A stretch of DNA of 64,000 nt from Albimonas marina. Its GTDB lineage: Bacteria > Pseudomonadota > Alphaproteobacteria > Rhodobacterales > Rhodobacteraceae. Within the stretch, counting starts at the first letter, position 1. Each line of letters starts with the position of its first letter. The notes below the pieces were generated by a model. It worked only from the letters and a program-made list of their open reading frames with translations, did not search any database and was not told the DNA's origin. Made by a program: the position numbers and the translations under genes. Below, one piece after another: positions 33,023-43,510 of this stretch. The DNA is taken from NCBI RefSeq assembly GCF_029223255.1, contig NZ_JARHUC010000001.1, positions 682,001-746,000 of the forward strand, read 5' to 3'.

Positions 33023-34396
33023 ATGTCGGGGAAATCGCCCAACGCCGCGGGCGGCTGGCGCGGCCGGGCCTCGGGGCCGGCGGGCGCGGTCGCGCTGGCG
33101 GTGCTGTGGGTCGCGGCCCTGCTGCTCTCGCAGGCCGGGCGGCTGGCGGATCCGACGGCGGAGCTCGACTTCGCCTCCCTGCATCTCGCCGCGCGCTTCG
33201 TGGCGCTGGGGCGGCCGGAGATGATCTACGCCTTCCCCGCCGCCGAGATGTACCTCGGCCCGCCCGAGGCCTGGGCCGCGCTGGCCGCGGCCGAGGGGCT
33301 CGATCCCGGACTGAGCATCTTTCCCTACGTCTATCCGCCGCTGTGGGCGAATCTGTGCGCGCCGCTGGCGACCGCGCTGGGGCTGCCGGGGTTCATGCTG
33401 CTGGGCGCGGTCGTGAACCTCGCGGCGCTGGCGGCGGGGGCGCTGCTGTCGATCTCGCTGTTCCGCCCGGCGGCCCCGCCGGCCGCGGTCGCGGCGGTCG
33501 CGCTGCTGGGCCTGACCCTGCTGGCGCCCCTGACGACCTCGCTGATGCACAACCAGCCGCAGATGCTCGTGGCGGGGCTGACGGTGCTGGCGATCGAGCG
33601 CGCGGCCCGCGGGCGGGGGCGCGGCGCGGCGCTGCTGGCGGGCGGGGCGCTGGCGCTGGCGGCCTCGATCAAGCTCGCGCCCGCGGCGGTGGGGCTCTGG
33701 TGGATCGCGCGGCGGCGCTGGGGCGCGCTCGGCGCCGCCGCCGGGGTCGGCGCGGCGCTGTTCGCGCTGAACCTCGCGCTGGGCGGGCTGGCGCAGACCC
33801 AGGCGTGGCTGGAGATGTTGGGCCAGATGTCGCGCAACGTCTTCGTCAGCACCGGCAACGGCGGGCTGGAGATCGTGCTGCACCTGCTGAGCGGTCCCGC
33901 CGCGCCGCCGGTGCAGCCGCGGCCGGGCTGGATCCAGGCGGCGACGCTGGGGGCGCTGGCGGCGATGCTGGCCATGACCGTCGCGCTGTGCCGCCCCGCC
34001 GGGCCTGCGGACGCCGACGCCTCCGCCCGCGTCGAGGGCGCCGGCGCGCTGGCGGTCCTGCTGGCCGCGACGATCTGCGGGCCGGTGATGTGGCAATCCT
34101 ACCTGCTCGCGCCCCTCCTGTGCCTGCCCGCCCTGGCCTGGTCGCTGCGGAGGGCGCCGGGCGGACGGGCCGTGGCGGCGCTGACCGTCGCCGCGCTCGT
34201 CCTGCATGCCGAGGCGCTGCTGACGGCCCTTCCGGCGCTGGCCGGCCCGCTGGGCGTGATCGTCTGCGCCTTCCTCGCGGCGCTGGTCACGCTGGGGGCG
34301 CTGTGGGCGGGAATGCGCGCGGCGCGGGCCTCGGGCGCGGCAAAGCTTCCCGATCCGTCCGGACTCGCCTTGCGTCCTTCGCGCGCTCCGCTATAA
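33023..34396 (+). CDS. DUF2029/GT87-like integral membrane protein
   Basis: The 457-residue protein has about ten membrane segments and features of the GT87 (DUF2029) glycosyltransferases: an acidic residue after the first helix (PTAELDFASLHLAARF), a short periplasmic loop with FPYVYPPLW, and the segment TSLMHNQPQMLVAGLTVLAI. Such proteins use polyprenyl-phosphate sugars as donors. The acceptor is unknown. GGAAGGGGAT precedes the ATG. It stands alone between the divergent antiporter and carB. Confidence 0.75.
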   Translation: MSGKSPNAAGGWRGRASGPAGAVALAVLWVAALLLSQAGRLADPTAELDFASLHLAARFVALGRPEMIYAFPAAEMYLGPPEAWAALAAAEGLDPGLSIFPYVYPPLWANLCAPLATALGLPGFMLLGAVVNLAALAAGALLSISLFRPAAPPAAVAAVALLGLTLLAPLTTSLMHNQPQMLVAGLTVLAIERAARGRGRGAALLAGGALALAASIKLAPAAVGLWWIARRRWGALGAAAGVGAALFALNLALGGLAQTQAWLEMLGQMSRNVFVSTGNGGLEIVLHLLSGPAAPPVQPRPGWIQAATLGALAAMLAMTVALCRPAGPADADASARVEGAGALAVLLAATICGPVMWQSYLLAPLLCLPALAWSLRRAPGGRAVAALTVAALVLHAEALLTALPALAGPLGVIVCAFLAALVTLGALWAGMRAARASGAAKLPDPSGLALRPSRAPL

Positions 34397-34486
34397 CCCG
34401 CGCGGTCCCAGCCGACCTGACCGTTTGACGCCGAAACCTGCGCACCTCCGCGCGGGATGCCGGCGAACGAGCCCGAGGAACGCCAC

Positions 34487-37400
34487 ATGCCCCGCCGCGA
34501 CGACATCTCCTCGATCCTCATCATCGGCGCGGGGCCCATCGTGATCGGGCAGGCGTGCGAGTTCGACTACTCCGGCGCCCAGGCCTGCAAGGCCCTGCGG
34601 GAAGAGGGTTACCGGGTGATCCTGGTGAACTCGAACCCGGCCACGATCATGACGGACCCGGAGATGGCGGACGCCACCTACATCGAGCCGATCACGACCG
34701 AGGTCCTGACCCGCATCATCGCCGAGGAGCGCCCCGACGCGCTGCTGCCCACGATGGGCGGCCAGACCGCGCTGAACGCCGCGCTGGCGCTCGACGACGC
34801 AGGCGTGCTCGCCGAATACAACGTCGAGCTGATCGGCGCGAAGCGCGCCGCCATCGAGATGGCCGAGGACCGCAAGCTGTTCCGCGAGGCGATGGACCGC
34901 ATCGGCCTCGAGAACCCGGCCGCCACCATCGCCTCCTCGATGGAGGAGTGCATGGAGGCGCTGCCGCAGATCGGCCTGCCCGCCATCATCCGCCCCGCCT
35001 TCACCCTGGGCGGCACCGGCGGCGGCGTCGCCTACAACCGCGAGGACTACGAGCGGATCTGCAAGTCCGGCCTCGACGCCTCCCCCGTCTCCCAGATCCT
35101 GATCGACGAGTCGCTGCTCGGCTGGAAGGAGTTCGAGATGGAGGTGGTCCGCGACAAGGCGGACAACTGCATCATCATCTGCTCGATCGAGAACGTGGAC
35201 CCGATGGGCGTCCACACCGGCGACTCGATCACCGTGGCCCCGGCGCTGACCCTGACCGACAAGGAATACCAGCGGATGCGCAACGCCTCGCTGGCGGTCC
35301 TGCGCGAGATCGGGGTGGAGACCGGCGGCTCCAACGTCCAGTTCGCCCTGCAGCCCGAGACGGGCCGCATGGTGGTGATCGAGATGAACCCGCGCGTCTC
35401 GCGTTCCTCCGCCCTGGCCTCCAAGGCCACCGGCTTCCCGATCGCCAAGATCGCGGCGAAGCTGGCGGTGGGCTACACGCTGGACGAGCTCGACAACGAC
35501 ATCACCAAGGTGACACCCGCGAGCTTCGAGCCGACCATCGACTATGTCGTGACGAAGATCCCGCGCTTCGCCTTCGAGAAGTTCCCCGGCTCGACCCCCG
35601 ACCTGACCACCGCGATGAAGTCGGTGGGCGAGGTCATGGCCATCGGCCGCAGCTTCGGCGAATCCGTGCAGAAGGCGCTCGCCTCGATGGAGACCGGCCT
35701 GACCGGCTTCGACGAGATCGAGATCCCCGGCGTCGACGACAAGACCGCCGAGCCGGACCGCAAGCGCGCCGTGATCGCCGCGCTGTCGAAGGCCACGCCG
35801 GACCGGATCCGCGTCATCGCCCAGGCGATGCGCGAGGGCCTGTCGCTGGACGACATCGCCGCCGCCACCGCCTACGACATGTGGTTCCTGGAGCGGATCG
35901 CCGAGATCATCGAGACCGAGGCGAAGCTGATCGCCGAGGGCCTGCCCCGCGATCCCGCCGGCCTGCGCGCGCTGAAGATGATGGGCTTCTCCGACGCCCG
36001 CCTCGGCAAGCTCGCCAACATGTCCGAGGACGCGGTGCGCCGCATCCGGCACGCCATGTCGATCCGGCCCGTGTTCAAGCGCATCGACACCTGCGCCGCC
36101 GAGTTCGAGGCGCAGACCCCCTACATGTATTCGACCTACGAAGCCGACGCGATGGGCTGGGTCGAGTGCGAATCCCGCCCCACCGACCGCAAGAAGGTCG
36201 TGATCCTGGGCGGCGGTCCGAACCGGATCGGGCAGGGGATCGAGTTCGACTACTGCTGCTGCCACGCCTGCTTCGCGCTGACCGACGCGGGCTACGAGAC
36301 CATCATGGTCAACTGCAACCCGGAGACGGTCTCGACCGACTACGACACCTCCGACCGGCTCTACTTCGAGCCGCTGACCGAGGAGTCGGTGCTCGAGATC
36401 CTGTTCAAGGAGCAGGAGGCCGGCACGCTTCACGGCGTGATCGTGCAGTTCGGCGGCCAGACGCCGCTGAAGCTGGCCCGCGCGCTCGAGGCCAACGACA
36501 TCCCGATCCTGGGCACCACGCCCGACGCGATCGACCTGGCCGAGGACCGCGAGCGCTTCCAGAAGCTGCTCAACAAGCTGGGCCTGAAGCAGCCCCGCAA
36601 CGGCATCGCCACCACCGGCGAAAGCGCCCTGCGCATCGCCAACGAGGTCGGCTACCCGGTCGTCATCCGCCCCTCCTACGTGCTGGGGGGGCGCGCGATG
36701 GAGATCGTGCGCGACGACGAGGGCCTGAACCGCTACATCCGCGAGGCGGTGGTGGTCTCGGGCTCCTCGCCCGTCCTGATCGACAGCTACCTGTCGGGCG
36801 CGGTCGAGGTGGACGTCGACGCGCTGTGCGACGGCGAGACGGTGCATGTCGCCGGCGTGATGGAGCATATCGAGGAAGCGGGCGTCCATTCCGGCGACTC
36901 CGCCTGCTCGCTGCCGCCCTACACGCTGTCGCGCGAGATGATCGACGAGCTGAAGGCGCAGACCAGGGCGCTGGCGCTGGGGCTGAACGTGGTCGGCTTG
37001 ATGAACGTCCAGTTCGCGATCAAGGACGGCGAGATCTACGTGCTCGAGGTCAACCCGCGCGCCTCGCGCACGGTGCCGTTCGTCGCCAAGGCCGTCGGCT
37101 CGCCCATCGCGGCCATCGCCGCGCGGGTCATGGCGGGCGAGAAGCTGCCGACCTTCGACCTGAAGTCCCCCGACATCCCGCGCTTCGCGGTGAAGGAGGC
37201 GGTGCTGCCCTTCGCCCGCTTCCCCGGCGTCGACACGCTGCTGGGGCCGGAGATGCGCTCGACCGGCGAGGTCATGGGCCTCGACGTCAGCTTCGACCGG
37301 GCCTTCCTGAAGTCCCAGATCGGCGCGGGCACCCTGCTGCCCGACGGCGGCCGGGTCTTCGTCTCGGTCCGCGACGCCGACAAGCAGGCGATCCTGGAGC

Positions 37401-37741
37401 CGGCGCAGACGCTCGCGGAGCTGGGCTTCCAGCTTCTCGCCACCGGCGGCACCGCGGCTTTCCTGCGGGAGAACGGGGTCGCGGTGGAGACGGTGAAGAA
37501 GGTCTACGAGGGCCGTCCCAACATCGTCGACGCGCTGAAGGACGGGCAGGTCGCGCTGGTGATCAACACCACCGAGGGCAGCCAGTCGGTCTCCGACAGC
37601 CGCGAGATCCGCTCGGTCTCGCTCTACGGCAAGATCCCCTACTACACCACGGCCGCCGGGGCCCGGGCCGCCGCCCGCGCCATCCGCAACCGTCGGTCCG
37701 GGGCGCTCGACGTCGCTCCGCTGCAGCGCTACGCTTCCTGA
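34487..37741 (+). CDS. carB: Carbamoyl-phosphate synthase large subunit
   Basis: CarB makes carbamoyl phosphate for arginine and pyrimidine synthesis. The 1084-residue protein has two ATP-grasp halves, each starting with a characteristic block ([20 protein letters not shown] and [20 protein letters not shown]), an oligomerisation region between them and a C-terminal MGS-like allosteric domain ([15 protein letters not shown]). Length is normal. The ATG at 34487 gives MPRRDDISS, the usual start; one 30 bases earlier is in frame but less likely. carA is not in the window. Confidence 0.97.
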   Translation: MPRRDDISSILIIGAGPIVIGQACEFDYSGAQACKALREEGYRVILVNSNPATIMTDPEMADATYIEPITTEVLTRIIAEERPDALLPTMGGQTALNAALALDDAGVLAEYNVELIGAKRAAIEMAEDRKLFREAMDRIGLENPAATIASSMEECMEALPQIGLPAIIRPAFTLGGTGGGVAYNREDYERICKSGLDASPVSQILIDESLLGWKEFEMEVVRDKADNCIIICSIENVDPMGVHTGDSITVAPALTLTDKEYQRMRNASLAVLREIGVETGGSNVQFALQPETGRMVVIEMNPRVSRSSALASKATGFPIAKIAAKLAVGYTLDELDNDITKVTPASFEPTIDYVVTKIPRFAFEKFPGSTPDLTTAMKSVGEVMAIGRSFGESVQKALASMETGLTGFDEIEIPGVDDKTAEPDRKRAVIAALSKATPDRIRVIAQAMREGLSLDDIAAATAYDMWFLERIAEIIETEAKLIAEGLPRDPAGLRALKMMGFSDARLGKLANMSEDAVRRIRHAMSIRPVFKRIDTCAAEFEAQTPYMYSTYEADAMGWVECESRPTDRKKVVILGGGPNRIGQGIEFDYCCCHACFALTDAGYETIMVNCNPETVSTDYDTSDRLYFEPLTEESVLEILFKEQEAGTLHGVIVQFGGQTPLKLARALEANDIPILGTTPDAIDLAEDRERFQKLLNKLGLKQPRNGIATTGESALRIANEVGYPVVIRPSYVLGGRAMEIVRDDEGLNRYIREAVVVSGSSPVLIDSYLSGAVEVDVDALCDGETVHVAGVMEHIEEAGVHSGDSACSLPPYTLSREMIDELKAQTRALALGLNVVGLMNVQFAIKDGEIYVLEVNPRASRTVPFVAKAVGSPIAAIAARVMAGEKLPTFDLKSPDIPRFAVKEAVLPFARFPGVDTLLGPEMRSTGEVMGLDVSFDRAFLKSQIGAGTLLPDGGRVFVSVRDADKQAILEPAQTLAELGFQLLATGGTAAFLRENGVAVETVKKVYEGRPNIVDALKDGQVALVINTTEGSQSVSDSREIRSVSLYGKIPYYTTAAGARAAARAIRNRRSGALDVAPLQRYAS

Positions 37742-37744
37742 CGC

Positions 37745-37766
37745 GGGGGCCCGGACACGGGCCCTC
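37745..37766 (+). terminator. Hairpin after carB
   Basis: GGGCCCG and CGGGCCC form a 7-bp stem around GACA, extended by G-T and G-C pairs, starting three bases after the carB stop. There is no T-run. Confidence 0.4.
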
Positions 37767-37838
37767 GCCGCAGACCCGGACGCCTCCGCGCCGCTGCGCG
37801 GGGGCGAGGCCCGATCCGTCCCTGACCGGAGAGACGCC

Positions 37839-38312
37839 TTGCGCGACGACCTGCCCAGCGAAACCGTGCCGAAGCTGCACATCGTCAAGCTGTGCGTGGG
37901 CGCCGACTCGGTCGAGGACCTGGAGACCTGGCAGCGCGCCCGCGCCGCCGAGGCGCTGGCCACGGGCCGCGATCCCCGCCCCGTCCACGTCACCCGCATG
38001 TGGCCCAAGCGGGAGGCGGAGATCACCTCCTCCGGCGGCAGCCTCTACTGGGTGATCAAGGGCGTGATCCTCGCCCGCCAGCGCATCGAGGAGATGCGCG
38101 AGGTCGAGGGCGGCGACGGCATCCGCCGCTGCGCCCTGGTGCTGGACCCCGAGATCGTGCGCACCCAGGCCGCCCCCCGCCGCCCCTTCCAGGGCTGGCG
38201 CTACCTGGCGCCCGAGGCGGCGCCGGGCGACCTCGAGGGGGGCGCGGCCTCCGCCGCCGCGGACCTGCCGCCCGAGCTCGCCCGCGCGCTCGCGGATCTC
38301 GGCGTGCGATGA
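37839..38312 (+). CDS. DUF1489 family protein
   Basis: The 157-residue protein contains the DUF1489 signature: LHIVKLCVGADSVEDLETWQ near the N-terminus, HVTRMWPKR, and SLYWVIKGVILARQRI. The family is conserved in alphaproteobacteria without a known function. The TTG at 37839 was chosen because GGAGAG lies seven bases upstream; a GTG at 37866 is the alternative. The stop overlaps the start of the next gene (ATGA), so the two form a small operon 97 bases after carB. Confidence 0.82.
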   Translation: MRDDLPSETVPKLHIVKLCVGADSVEDLETWQRARAAEALATGRDPRPVHVTRMWPKREAEITSSGGSLYWVIKGVILARQRIEEMREVEGGDGIRRCALVLDPEIVRTQAAPRRPFQGWRYLAPEAAPGDLEGGAASAAADLPPELARALADLGVR

Positions 38313-38917
38313 CCACCGCGGACCCGATCCTGACCGCCGTCCTGACCCCGCTGCGGGAGCTGCACCTGGCCGACCTGCTGGGCCGCATGGCGCGGGCCAT
38401 CGACGCCGGCGCCGAGGTGACGCCCGAGCCCTGGCGGCGCGACGACGACGGGCGGGTGCGGCGCGACGGGGTGATGAACCTGCCCTCGCGCCACGATTTC
38501 GAGGCGGAGGAGAGCGGCCGAATCTCCCACCCCGTCGTGCGCACCGCGCTGCCGCGGGCGCTGGCCGCGACCCTGTCGCCGCTGGAGCTGATCGCGGCGC
38601 CGGGCCTGTCGCTGATGGTGACGCCGTTCCGCTGGGAATCCGCCATGCTGGCGATGGAGATCGAGGGCGGCGTCCCCGACCTCGCCCCCCTGCGCCGCTG
38701 GTTCCTGGAGTTCTCGCAGCCCGGCTCCGAACCGCCGGACGCCGAGGACCTGCTGGGCGTGGTCCACTCGATGTCGGACCCCGAGCCGCTGCCCGCCGGC
38801 ATCGCCCTGCGCATCGACTTCGGCTCGGCCCCCGTCGACGCCGTGGCGGAGCTGGCCGAGGCCGCCGCCCAGGCCGGCGCCCGCCACGCGAGACTGGCGA
38901 CGTTCGAGGCGCTCTGA
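38309..38917 (+). CDS. Hypothetical protein coupled to DUF1489
   Basis: The 202-residue product is soluble, without signal peptide or clear motifs. It has several Trp-containing hydrophobic segments (LMVTPFRWESAMLAMEIEGG, LRRWFLEFSQPGSE), a pattern that suggests a compact alpha/beta domain. I do not recognise the family. Translation is probably coupled to DUF1489 through the ATGA overlap. High GC and codon use match the neighbours, so it looks native. It ends 38 bases before the convergent PanC-like gene. Confidence 0.7.
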   Translation: MTTADPILTAVLTPLRELHLADLLGRMARAIDAGAEVTPEPWRRDDDGRVRRDGVMNLPSRHDFEAEESGRISHPVVRTALPRALAATLSPLELIAAPGLSLMVTPFRWESAMLAMEIEGGVPDLAPLRRWFLEFSQPGSEPPDAEDLLGVVHSMSDPEPLPAGIALRIDFGSAPVDAVAELAEAAAQAGARHARLATFEAL

Positions 38918-38955
38918 GGGGGGGGGCGGCGCCCGTGCGGACGGCGCGCCGGGGC

Positions 38956-39834
38956 TCAGCCGTCCAGCGGGTTTCGCTTCTCGCCCAGGGCCACGTTGTC
39001 GATCAGGCGCAGGTCGCCCAGCGTGATCGCCGCGAAGATGCGGGCGGGGCGGTCGCCGGACGGGTCCTCGATCTCGGCCAGCGTCTCGGCGTCGCGCAGG
39101 TCGAGGTATTCGACCTCGGCGCCCGCGTCGGCCAGCGCGTCGGCGGCGGCGTCGAGCGCGGCGTCGGGGTCCGCGCCCGCGTCGATGGCCTGCGCGGCGC
39201 GGCGCAGCTCCCGCCACAGGCGCACGGCGGCGGCGCGGTCCTCGCCCTCCAGCTCGTCGACGCCGACGGCCCAGGCCACGCCGTCCTCGTCGCGCTCGGT
39301 GGGGGCCGAGCGGACCTCGGTCGGCAGGTCCAGGTCCTGGACCAGGCGGCGCAGGATCGCCAGGCGCTGCCAGTCCCGCTCCCCGATCAGGGCGACGTCG
39401 GCCTGGGCCTGGCTGAGCAGGCGGGTGGCCGCCAGCGCGAAGCCTTCGAACCGGTCCGAGCGATCCTCGCCGCAGAGCACGTCGGTCAGGCCGCGGAGCT
39501 GGATCTCTGTGACCGCGCCGCGGGGGAACAGGGTGTGGGCGGAGGGGAGATACACGGCGTCGGCGCCGGCCTCCTCCAGCCGCTCGGCCACCTCCAGCTC
39601 GTCGAGGCCCGGGTCGTCCTCCGCCGCCTTGGCGGCGGCGATGGAGTCCGTCCAGCGCGCGACGGCGGCCAGCACGCGGTCCGCCTCGCCGCGGGCGGCG
39701 CGGATCAGGGCCAGGTGCCCCTCGTGCAGGGCGCCGCCGACGGGGACGATGGCCACCGTTTCGCCGAAGGCGCGCCAGGAACGGATGCGGGATCGAAGCT
39801 GCGGAGTCGAACGGAGGATCGGCAGACCATGCAT
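38956..39834 (-). CDS. Divergent pantoate-beta-alanine ligase (PanC)-like protein
   Basis: The 292-residue protein aligns along its length with PanC: VPVGGALHEGHLALIRAA corresponds to the HxGH motif, GADAVYLPSAHTLFP, LCGEDRSDRFEGFALA and GERDWQRLAILRRLVQDL to later blocks. Several signature residues are absent: FVNPTQF is replaced by VARWTDS, and the SSRN (KMSKS-like) loop by AWAVGVDE. Catalysis is therefore doubtful. It may be a specialised or inactive paralogue. The start at 39834 gives MHGLPILRSTPQLRSRI; an ATG at 39906 would add 24 residues. No panB is adjacent. Confidence 0.65.
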   Translation of the reverse strand: MHGLPILRSTPQLRSRIRSWRAFGETVAIVPVGGALHEGHLALIRAARGEADRVLAAVARWTDSIAAAKAAEDDPGLDELEVAERLEEAGADAVYLPSAHTLFPRGAVTEIQLRGLTDVLCGEDRSDRFEGFALAATRLLSQAQADVALIGERDWQRLAILRRLVQDLDLPTEVRSAPTERDEDGVAWAVGVDELEGEDRAAAVRLWRELRRAAQAIDAGADPDAALDAAADALADAGAEVEYLDLRDAETLAEIEDPSGDRPARIFAAITLGDLRLIDNVALGEKRNPLDG

Positions 39835-39935
39835 TCGGTAGGGAACCTCACGGAAGACGAACCGTTCCCCGGCGGAACCGGCGAACGGACAAGGGGCGCC
39901 GGCCACCCATATCGCGCGGCCGGAATGTGACGCTA

Positions 39936-40679
39936 TTAGCGGGTGACGGCCGATGCAAGCGCAGGGACGCCAAGTCTTTCCGCCAGCAGGTCGAGGGTCT
40001 TGACCTGGGCGGCGGAGCGAGGCGCCGCCAGGGAAAGGCAGAGCTGCGCCTGGCTGCGCAGGATCACCCCGTCGGACAGCGGGCGCAGCCGGTTGGCGGT
40101 CAGCGTCGCGCCCGAGGAGGTGATGTCGGCGATCGCCTCCGCCGTGCCCTGGCGGACCACGCCCTCGGTCGCGCCCTGGCTGTCGACCAGCAGGCAGTCG
40201 GCGACGCCGTTGGCGCGCAGGAAGCGGCGCACCAGCAGGTGATACTTGGTGGCGATGCGCAGCGGCCGGCCGAGCTGCGCGCGCAGGCGCCCCGCCACGG
40301 CGTCGAGGTCGTCCATCGTCTCGACGTCGGCCCAGGCGTCGGGGACGGCGATCATCAGGTCGGCGTGGCCGAAGCCCATCGGGGTCAGCAGGCGCACCGC
40401 GGCGTCGGCGTCGGGGATGCGCTCGCGCACCATGTCCTCGCCGGTGACGCCCAGGTGGATACGGCCGGCGGCCAGCTCCCGCGGGATCTCGCCGGCGGAC
40501 AGGAGGGCGAGGTCGACGCCGGCCACCCCCTCGATCCGCCCCGCATATTCGCGGTCGGAGTCCGAGCGCACCACGTGCAGGCCGCGGTCGGCGAACCAGG
40601 CGCGGGCGCTGTCCATCAGCCGGCCCTTGGAGGGCAGGCCGAGGATGATGCGGTCGGAGGTCGTGGACGAGGGGCTCAT
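39936..40679 (-). CDS. hisG: ATP phosphoribosyltransferase catalytic subunit, short form
   Basis: HisG catalyses the first step of histidine synthesis, joining ATP and PRPP. The 247-residue protein is the short form without the C-terminal regulatory domain and needs HisZ, encoded just upstream. Blocks include LPSKGRLMDSA at the start, GVTGEDMV and the PRPP-binding-type segment EAIADITSSGATLTANRLR. The start overlaps the hisZ stop as ATGA. Confidence 0.95.
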   Translation of the reverse strand: MSPSSTTSDRIILGLPSKGRLMDSARAWFADRGLHVVRSDSDREYAGRIEGVAGVDLALLSAGEIPRELAAGRIHLGVTGEDMVRERIPDADAAVRLLTPMGFGHADLMIAVPDAWADVETMDDLDAVAGRLRAQLGRPLRIATKYHLLVRRFLRANGVADCLLVDSQGATEGVVRQGTAEAIADITSSGATLTANRLRPLSDGVILRSQAQLCLSLAAPRSAAQVKTLDLLAERLGVPALASAVTR

Positions 40680-41845
40680 GCCGCGCCTCCCGAAGGTCCG
40701 GCGGCGGCGATCATCGCCTCGGGTCGCACGATGCCGCCGACGGCGGGCAGGGCGGCGTGGCCCAGCCGCTGGGTCAGCGCGTCGTAGCGCCCGCCGCCGC
40801 CCAGCGGCGGCAGCACGCGGGCGCCGGCCGTGGCGCCGGCGGGCGCCGCGAATTCGAAGGTGAAGCCGTCGTAGTACTCCAGCCCGCGCCCGAAGGAGGC
40901 GTCGAAGGGCAGGGCGGCGGCGTCCACGCCGCGGGTCTCGAGCGCCTCGAGCCGGCGGGCGAACCGGTCGAGCGCGGGCGACAGCGCCCCGCCCTCGTCC
41001 AGCAAGCGCAGCTGCTCCAGCGCCTGCGCCGAGGGGCCGGCGACGGCGAGCACCGCCTCCAGCCAGTCGATCTGCGCGCGGGGCAGGTGCAGGCGGGCGT
41101 CGGCCGCGAGCTCCCGCGCGCGGGCCAGCACGTCGTCGAAGCTGCGGGCGCCGTGCAGCGGGCCCAGCGCGCGGACATGGGCGCGCAGCGCGTCCTCTCC
41201 CTGCTCGACCGCCGCGATCAGGGCGGCGCGGGCGGGGGAGGGCTCGGGCCGCTCGCCGTAGGCCTCCAGCACGCGGCGGAAGCGGGCGGGGCGCCAGACG
41301 TGGCGGCGCAGGGCCTGCTTCCAGCGCTCGGGCGCCTGGAGGCCGGCGATGGCGGCGAAGATGATCGCGAGGTCGCCGGTGCGGGGCTGGGCCACCGCCG
41401 CCGCTTCGCCCAGCGCGTCGCGGATCAGGGCGAAGACCTCGGCGTCGGCCGAGACTGCGTCCGGGTCGCCCAGGATCTCGACCCCGGCCTGGAGGTATTC
41501 GGTGGGACGGGTCGAGCCCGGCTCCTGCCGCCGCCAGATCGGGCCGGCGTAGCGGTAGCGCGCCGGGTTCACCCCGCCCTGCAGGTGCAGGCGCAGCACC
41601 GGCACGGTGAAGTCCGGGCGCAGCATCAGCTCGCCGTCCACAGGGTCCTGGGTGACGAAGGCGCGGGCGCGGATGTCCTCGCCATAAAGCGTCAGCAGCT
41701 CGGCCGAGGGCTGGAGGGTGGCGGGCTCCACCGCCTGCGCCCCGGCCTCGGCGAACAGCGCGTCGATGCGCGAAAGCTCCGCGGCCAGCCGGTCGAGCGC
41801 GTCGCCGATGCGGCCGCCGGGGAGATAGGCGCGCGAGGCGGACAT
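40676..41845 (-). CDS. hisZ: ATP phosphoribosyltransferase regulatory subunit HisZ
   Basis: HisZ is a catalytically inactive HisRS paralogue that forms the octameric ATP phosphoribosyltransferase with short HisG and gives histidine feedback. The 389-residue protein has class II synthetase motifs (LMLRPDFTVPVLRLH, YRYAGPIWRRQEPGSTRPTEY) and an abbreviated FGRGLEYYDGFTFEF block, and lacks an anticodon-binding domain. It lies between hisS and hisG with a one-base overlap to hisS. Confidence 0.94.
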   Translation of the reverse strand: MSASRAYLPGGRIGDALDRLAAELSRIDALFAEAGAQAVEPATLQPSAELLTLYGEDIRARAFVTQDPVDGELMLRPDFTVPVLRLHLQGGVNPARYRYAGPIWRRQEPGSTRPTEYLQAGVEILGDPDAVSADAEVFALIRDALGEAAAVAQPRTGDLAIIFAAIAGLQAPERWKQALRRHVWRPARFRRVLEAYGERPEPSPARAALIAAVEQGEDALRAHVRALGPLHGARSFDDVLARARELAADARLHLPRAQIDWLEAVLAVAGPSAQALEQLRLLDEGGALSPALDRFARRLEALETRGVDAAALPFDASFGRGLEYYDGFTFEFAAPAGATAGARVLPPLGGGGRYDALTQRLGHAALPAVGGIVRPEAMIAAAGPSGGAA

Positions 41846-43362
41846 CAGCCGCGGCCCGTCCCCGAGCCGGCGCCGGCGCGGGCCAGGATCTCCTTCACCC
41901 CCTGCACCAGGAAGTCGCGCGGGACCTCCATCTGCGCGGGCTGGGCCTTCCAGTCCTCGTGCGTCTCGATGTCGGCGGCGAGGCGCGCGCCGAGCGCGAG
42001 GTCCTTGAGCTGGACCACGCCGCGGGCGCGCTCGTCCTCGCCCTCGATCACCGCCACGGGGGCGTTGCGGGCGTCGGCGTATTTCAGCTGCTTGCCCATG
42101 TTCCCGCCGCCGAGGAACACCTCGGCGCGCAGGCCCGCGGCGCGAAGCTCGCGGGCCATGGCCTGGTAGGCGGCCATCTGGGTCTTGTCCATCGCGGTCA
42201 CCACGACGGGGCCGGCGGTCTCGCCCCCCATCCGGCCCTTGGCGCGCAGCGCGGCCAGAAGGCGGTCGACGCCGATCGAGACGCCGGTGGCGGGGACCGC
42301 CTGGCCGGTGAAGCGCTTCACCAGGTCGTCGTAGCGCCCGCCGCCGGCGACCGAGCCGAACTGGCGCGGGCGGCCCTTCTCGTCGAGGATCTCGAAGGTC
42401 AGCTCGGCCTCGTAGACCGGGCCCGTGTAGTAGCCCAGGCCCCGGACCACCGAGGGGTCGATGATCGCGCGGTCGGAACCCAGCCCCGCCGCGTCCAGCA
42501 GCTCGGCGATGGTCTCGAGCTCCTGCACGCCCTCGGCGCCGGCGGCCGAGGCGCCGACCAGCTCGCGCAGGCGCGCGCAGGTGGCGGCGCCGGTGTCGCG
42601 CTTCGCCGAGACGAAGCCCATCACGATCTCGGCCTGCTCGGCCGAGAGGCCCGCGCCCTTGGTGAAATCGCCCGAGGGATCCTTGCGCCCCTCGCCCAGC
42701 AGCGCCCGCACGCCGGCGTCGCCGAGGCGGTCCAGCTTGTCGATGGCGCGCAGGACGATGCCGCGCTCATGCGCGAACTTCTCGGGGTCCGAGGGATCGA
42801 GGACGCCCGCGGCCTCCATCACCCCGTTGAGCACTTTCCGGTTGTTCAGCCGGATCACGTAATCGCCGGCGGGAATGCCCGCGGCCTCCAGCGCCTGGGC
42901 CAGCATCCCGCAGATCTCGGCGTCGGCGGCCGGCGAGGCGGAGCCCACCGTGTCGGCGTCGCACTGGTAGAACTGGCGGAAGCGGCCCGGCCCCGGCTTC
43001 TCGTTGCGCCACACCGGGCCCACCGCATAGCGGCGGTAGGGGTTGGGCAGGTCGTTACGGTGCTGGGCGTAGACGCGCGCCAGCGGCGCGGTCAGGTCGT
43101 AGCGCAGCGCCAGCCAGCCCTCGTCCTCGTCGTTCCAGGCGAAGACGCCCTCGTTGGGGCGGTCCACGTCGGGAAGGAACTTGCCCAGCGCCTCGACCGT
43201 CTCGACGGCCGAGGACTCCAGCGGCTCGAACCCATGGGCATGGTAGACGTCGGTGATCGCGGCGAGCATCTCGCCGCGCTCGCGCACCTCGGCGCCGAAC
43301 CAGTCGCGGAACCCGCGCGGAGTTTCGGCCTTCGGCCGGCGCGGTTTCTTGTCCTTGGCCAT
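41845..43362 (-). CDS. hisS: Histidyl-tRNA synthetase
   Basis: HisS charges tRNA-His. The 505-residue class II synthetase has motif 2 in [20 protein letters not shown] followed by CDADTVG, the HisA-type motif [12 protein letters not shown] and a C-terminal anticodon-binding domain. The FYQCDAD form of motif 2 is eukaryote-like and typical of the alphaproteobacterial group that charges a tRNA-His without G-1; tRNA-His at 23.3 kb fits. It is the first gene of hisS-hisZ-hisG. The N-terminus is Lys/Arg-rich ([18 protein letters not shown]). Confidence 0.96.
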   Translation of the reverse strand: MAKDKKPRRPKAETPRGFRDWFGAEVRERGEMLAAITDVYHAHGFEPLESSAVETVEALGKFLPDVDRPNEGVFAWNDEDEGWLALRYDLTAPLARVYAQHRNDLPNPYRRYAVGPVWRNEKPGPGRFRQFYQCDADTVGSASPAADAEICGMLAQALEAAGIPAGDYVIRLNNRKVLNGVMEAAGVLDPSDPEKFAHERGIVLRAIDKLDRLGDAGVRALLGEGRKDPSGDFTKGAGLSAEQAEIVMGFVSAKRDTGAATCARLRELVGASAAGAEGVQELETIAELLDAAGLGSDRAIIDPSVVRGLGYYTGPVYEAELTFEILDEKGRPRQFGSVAGGGRYDDLVKRFTGQAVPATGVSIGVDRLLAALRAKGRMGGETAGPVVVTAMDKTQMAAYQAMARELRAAGLRAEVFLGGGNMGKQLKYADARNAPVAVIEGEDERARGVVQLKDLALGARLAADIETHEDWKAQPAQMEVPRDFLVQGVKEILARAGAGSGTGRG

Positions 43363-43510
43363 GGGAATCCCGTCGTCTTTCGGACCCGGTCTGCGGCCCC
43401 GGCGGCGGGGCGCAGGCGCCTCCTAGCCGAAGGGGGCCTTCGGGGCAAGGCGAGCGCGGGCGAGTCGGGCGGGCGCGGGCCCGCGTCCGCAGGGCCGGGG
43501 GCCGCGAAAT

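Noticed and set aside
30926-34207. Long minus-strand open frame across the antiporter and GT87-like genes
   Set aside because: It lies in a non-coding frame of two well-recognised genes and has Arg/Pro-rich composition without any domain.
38500-38950. Run of G bases (38918-38927) as a possible frameshift between genes
   Set aside because: It lies after the stop of the 202-residue gene and before the convergent PanC-like gene; neither gene is broken.
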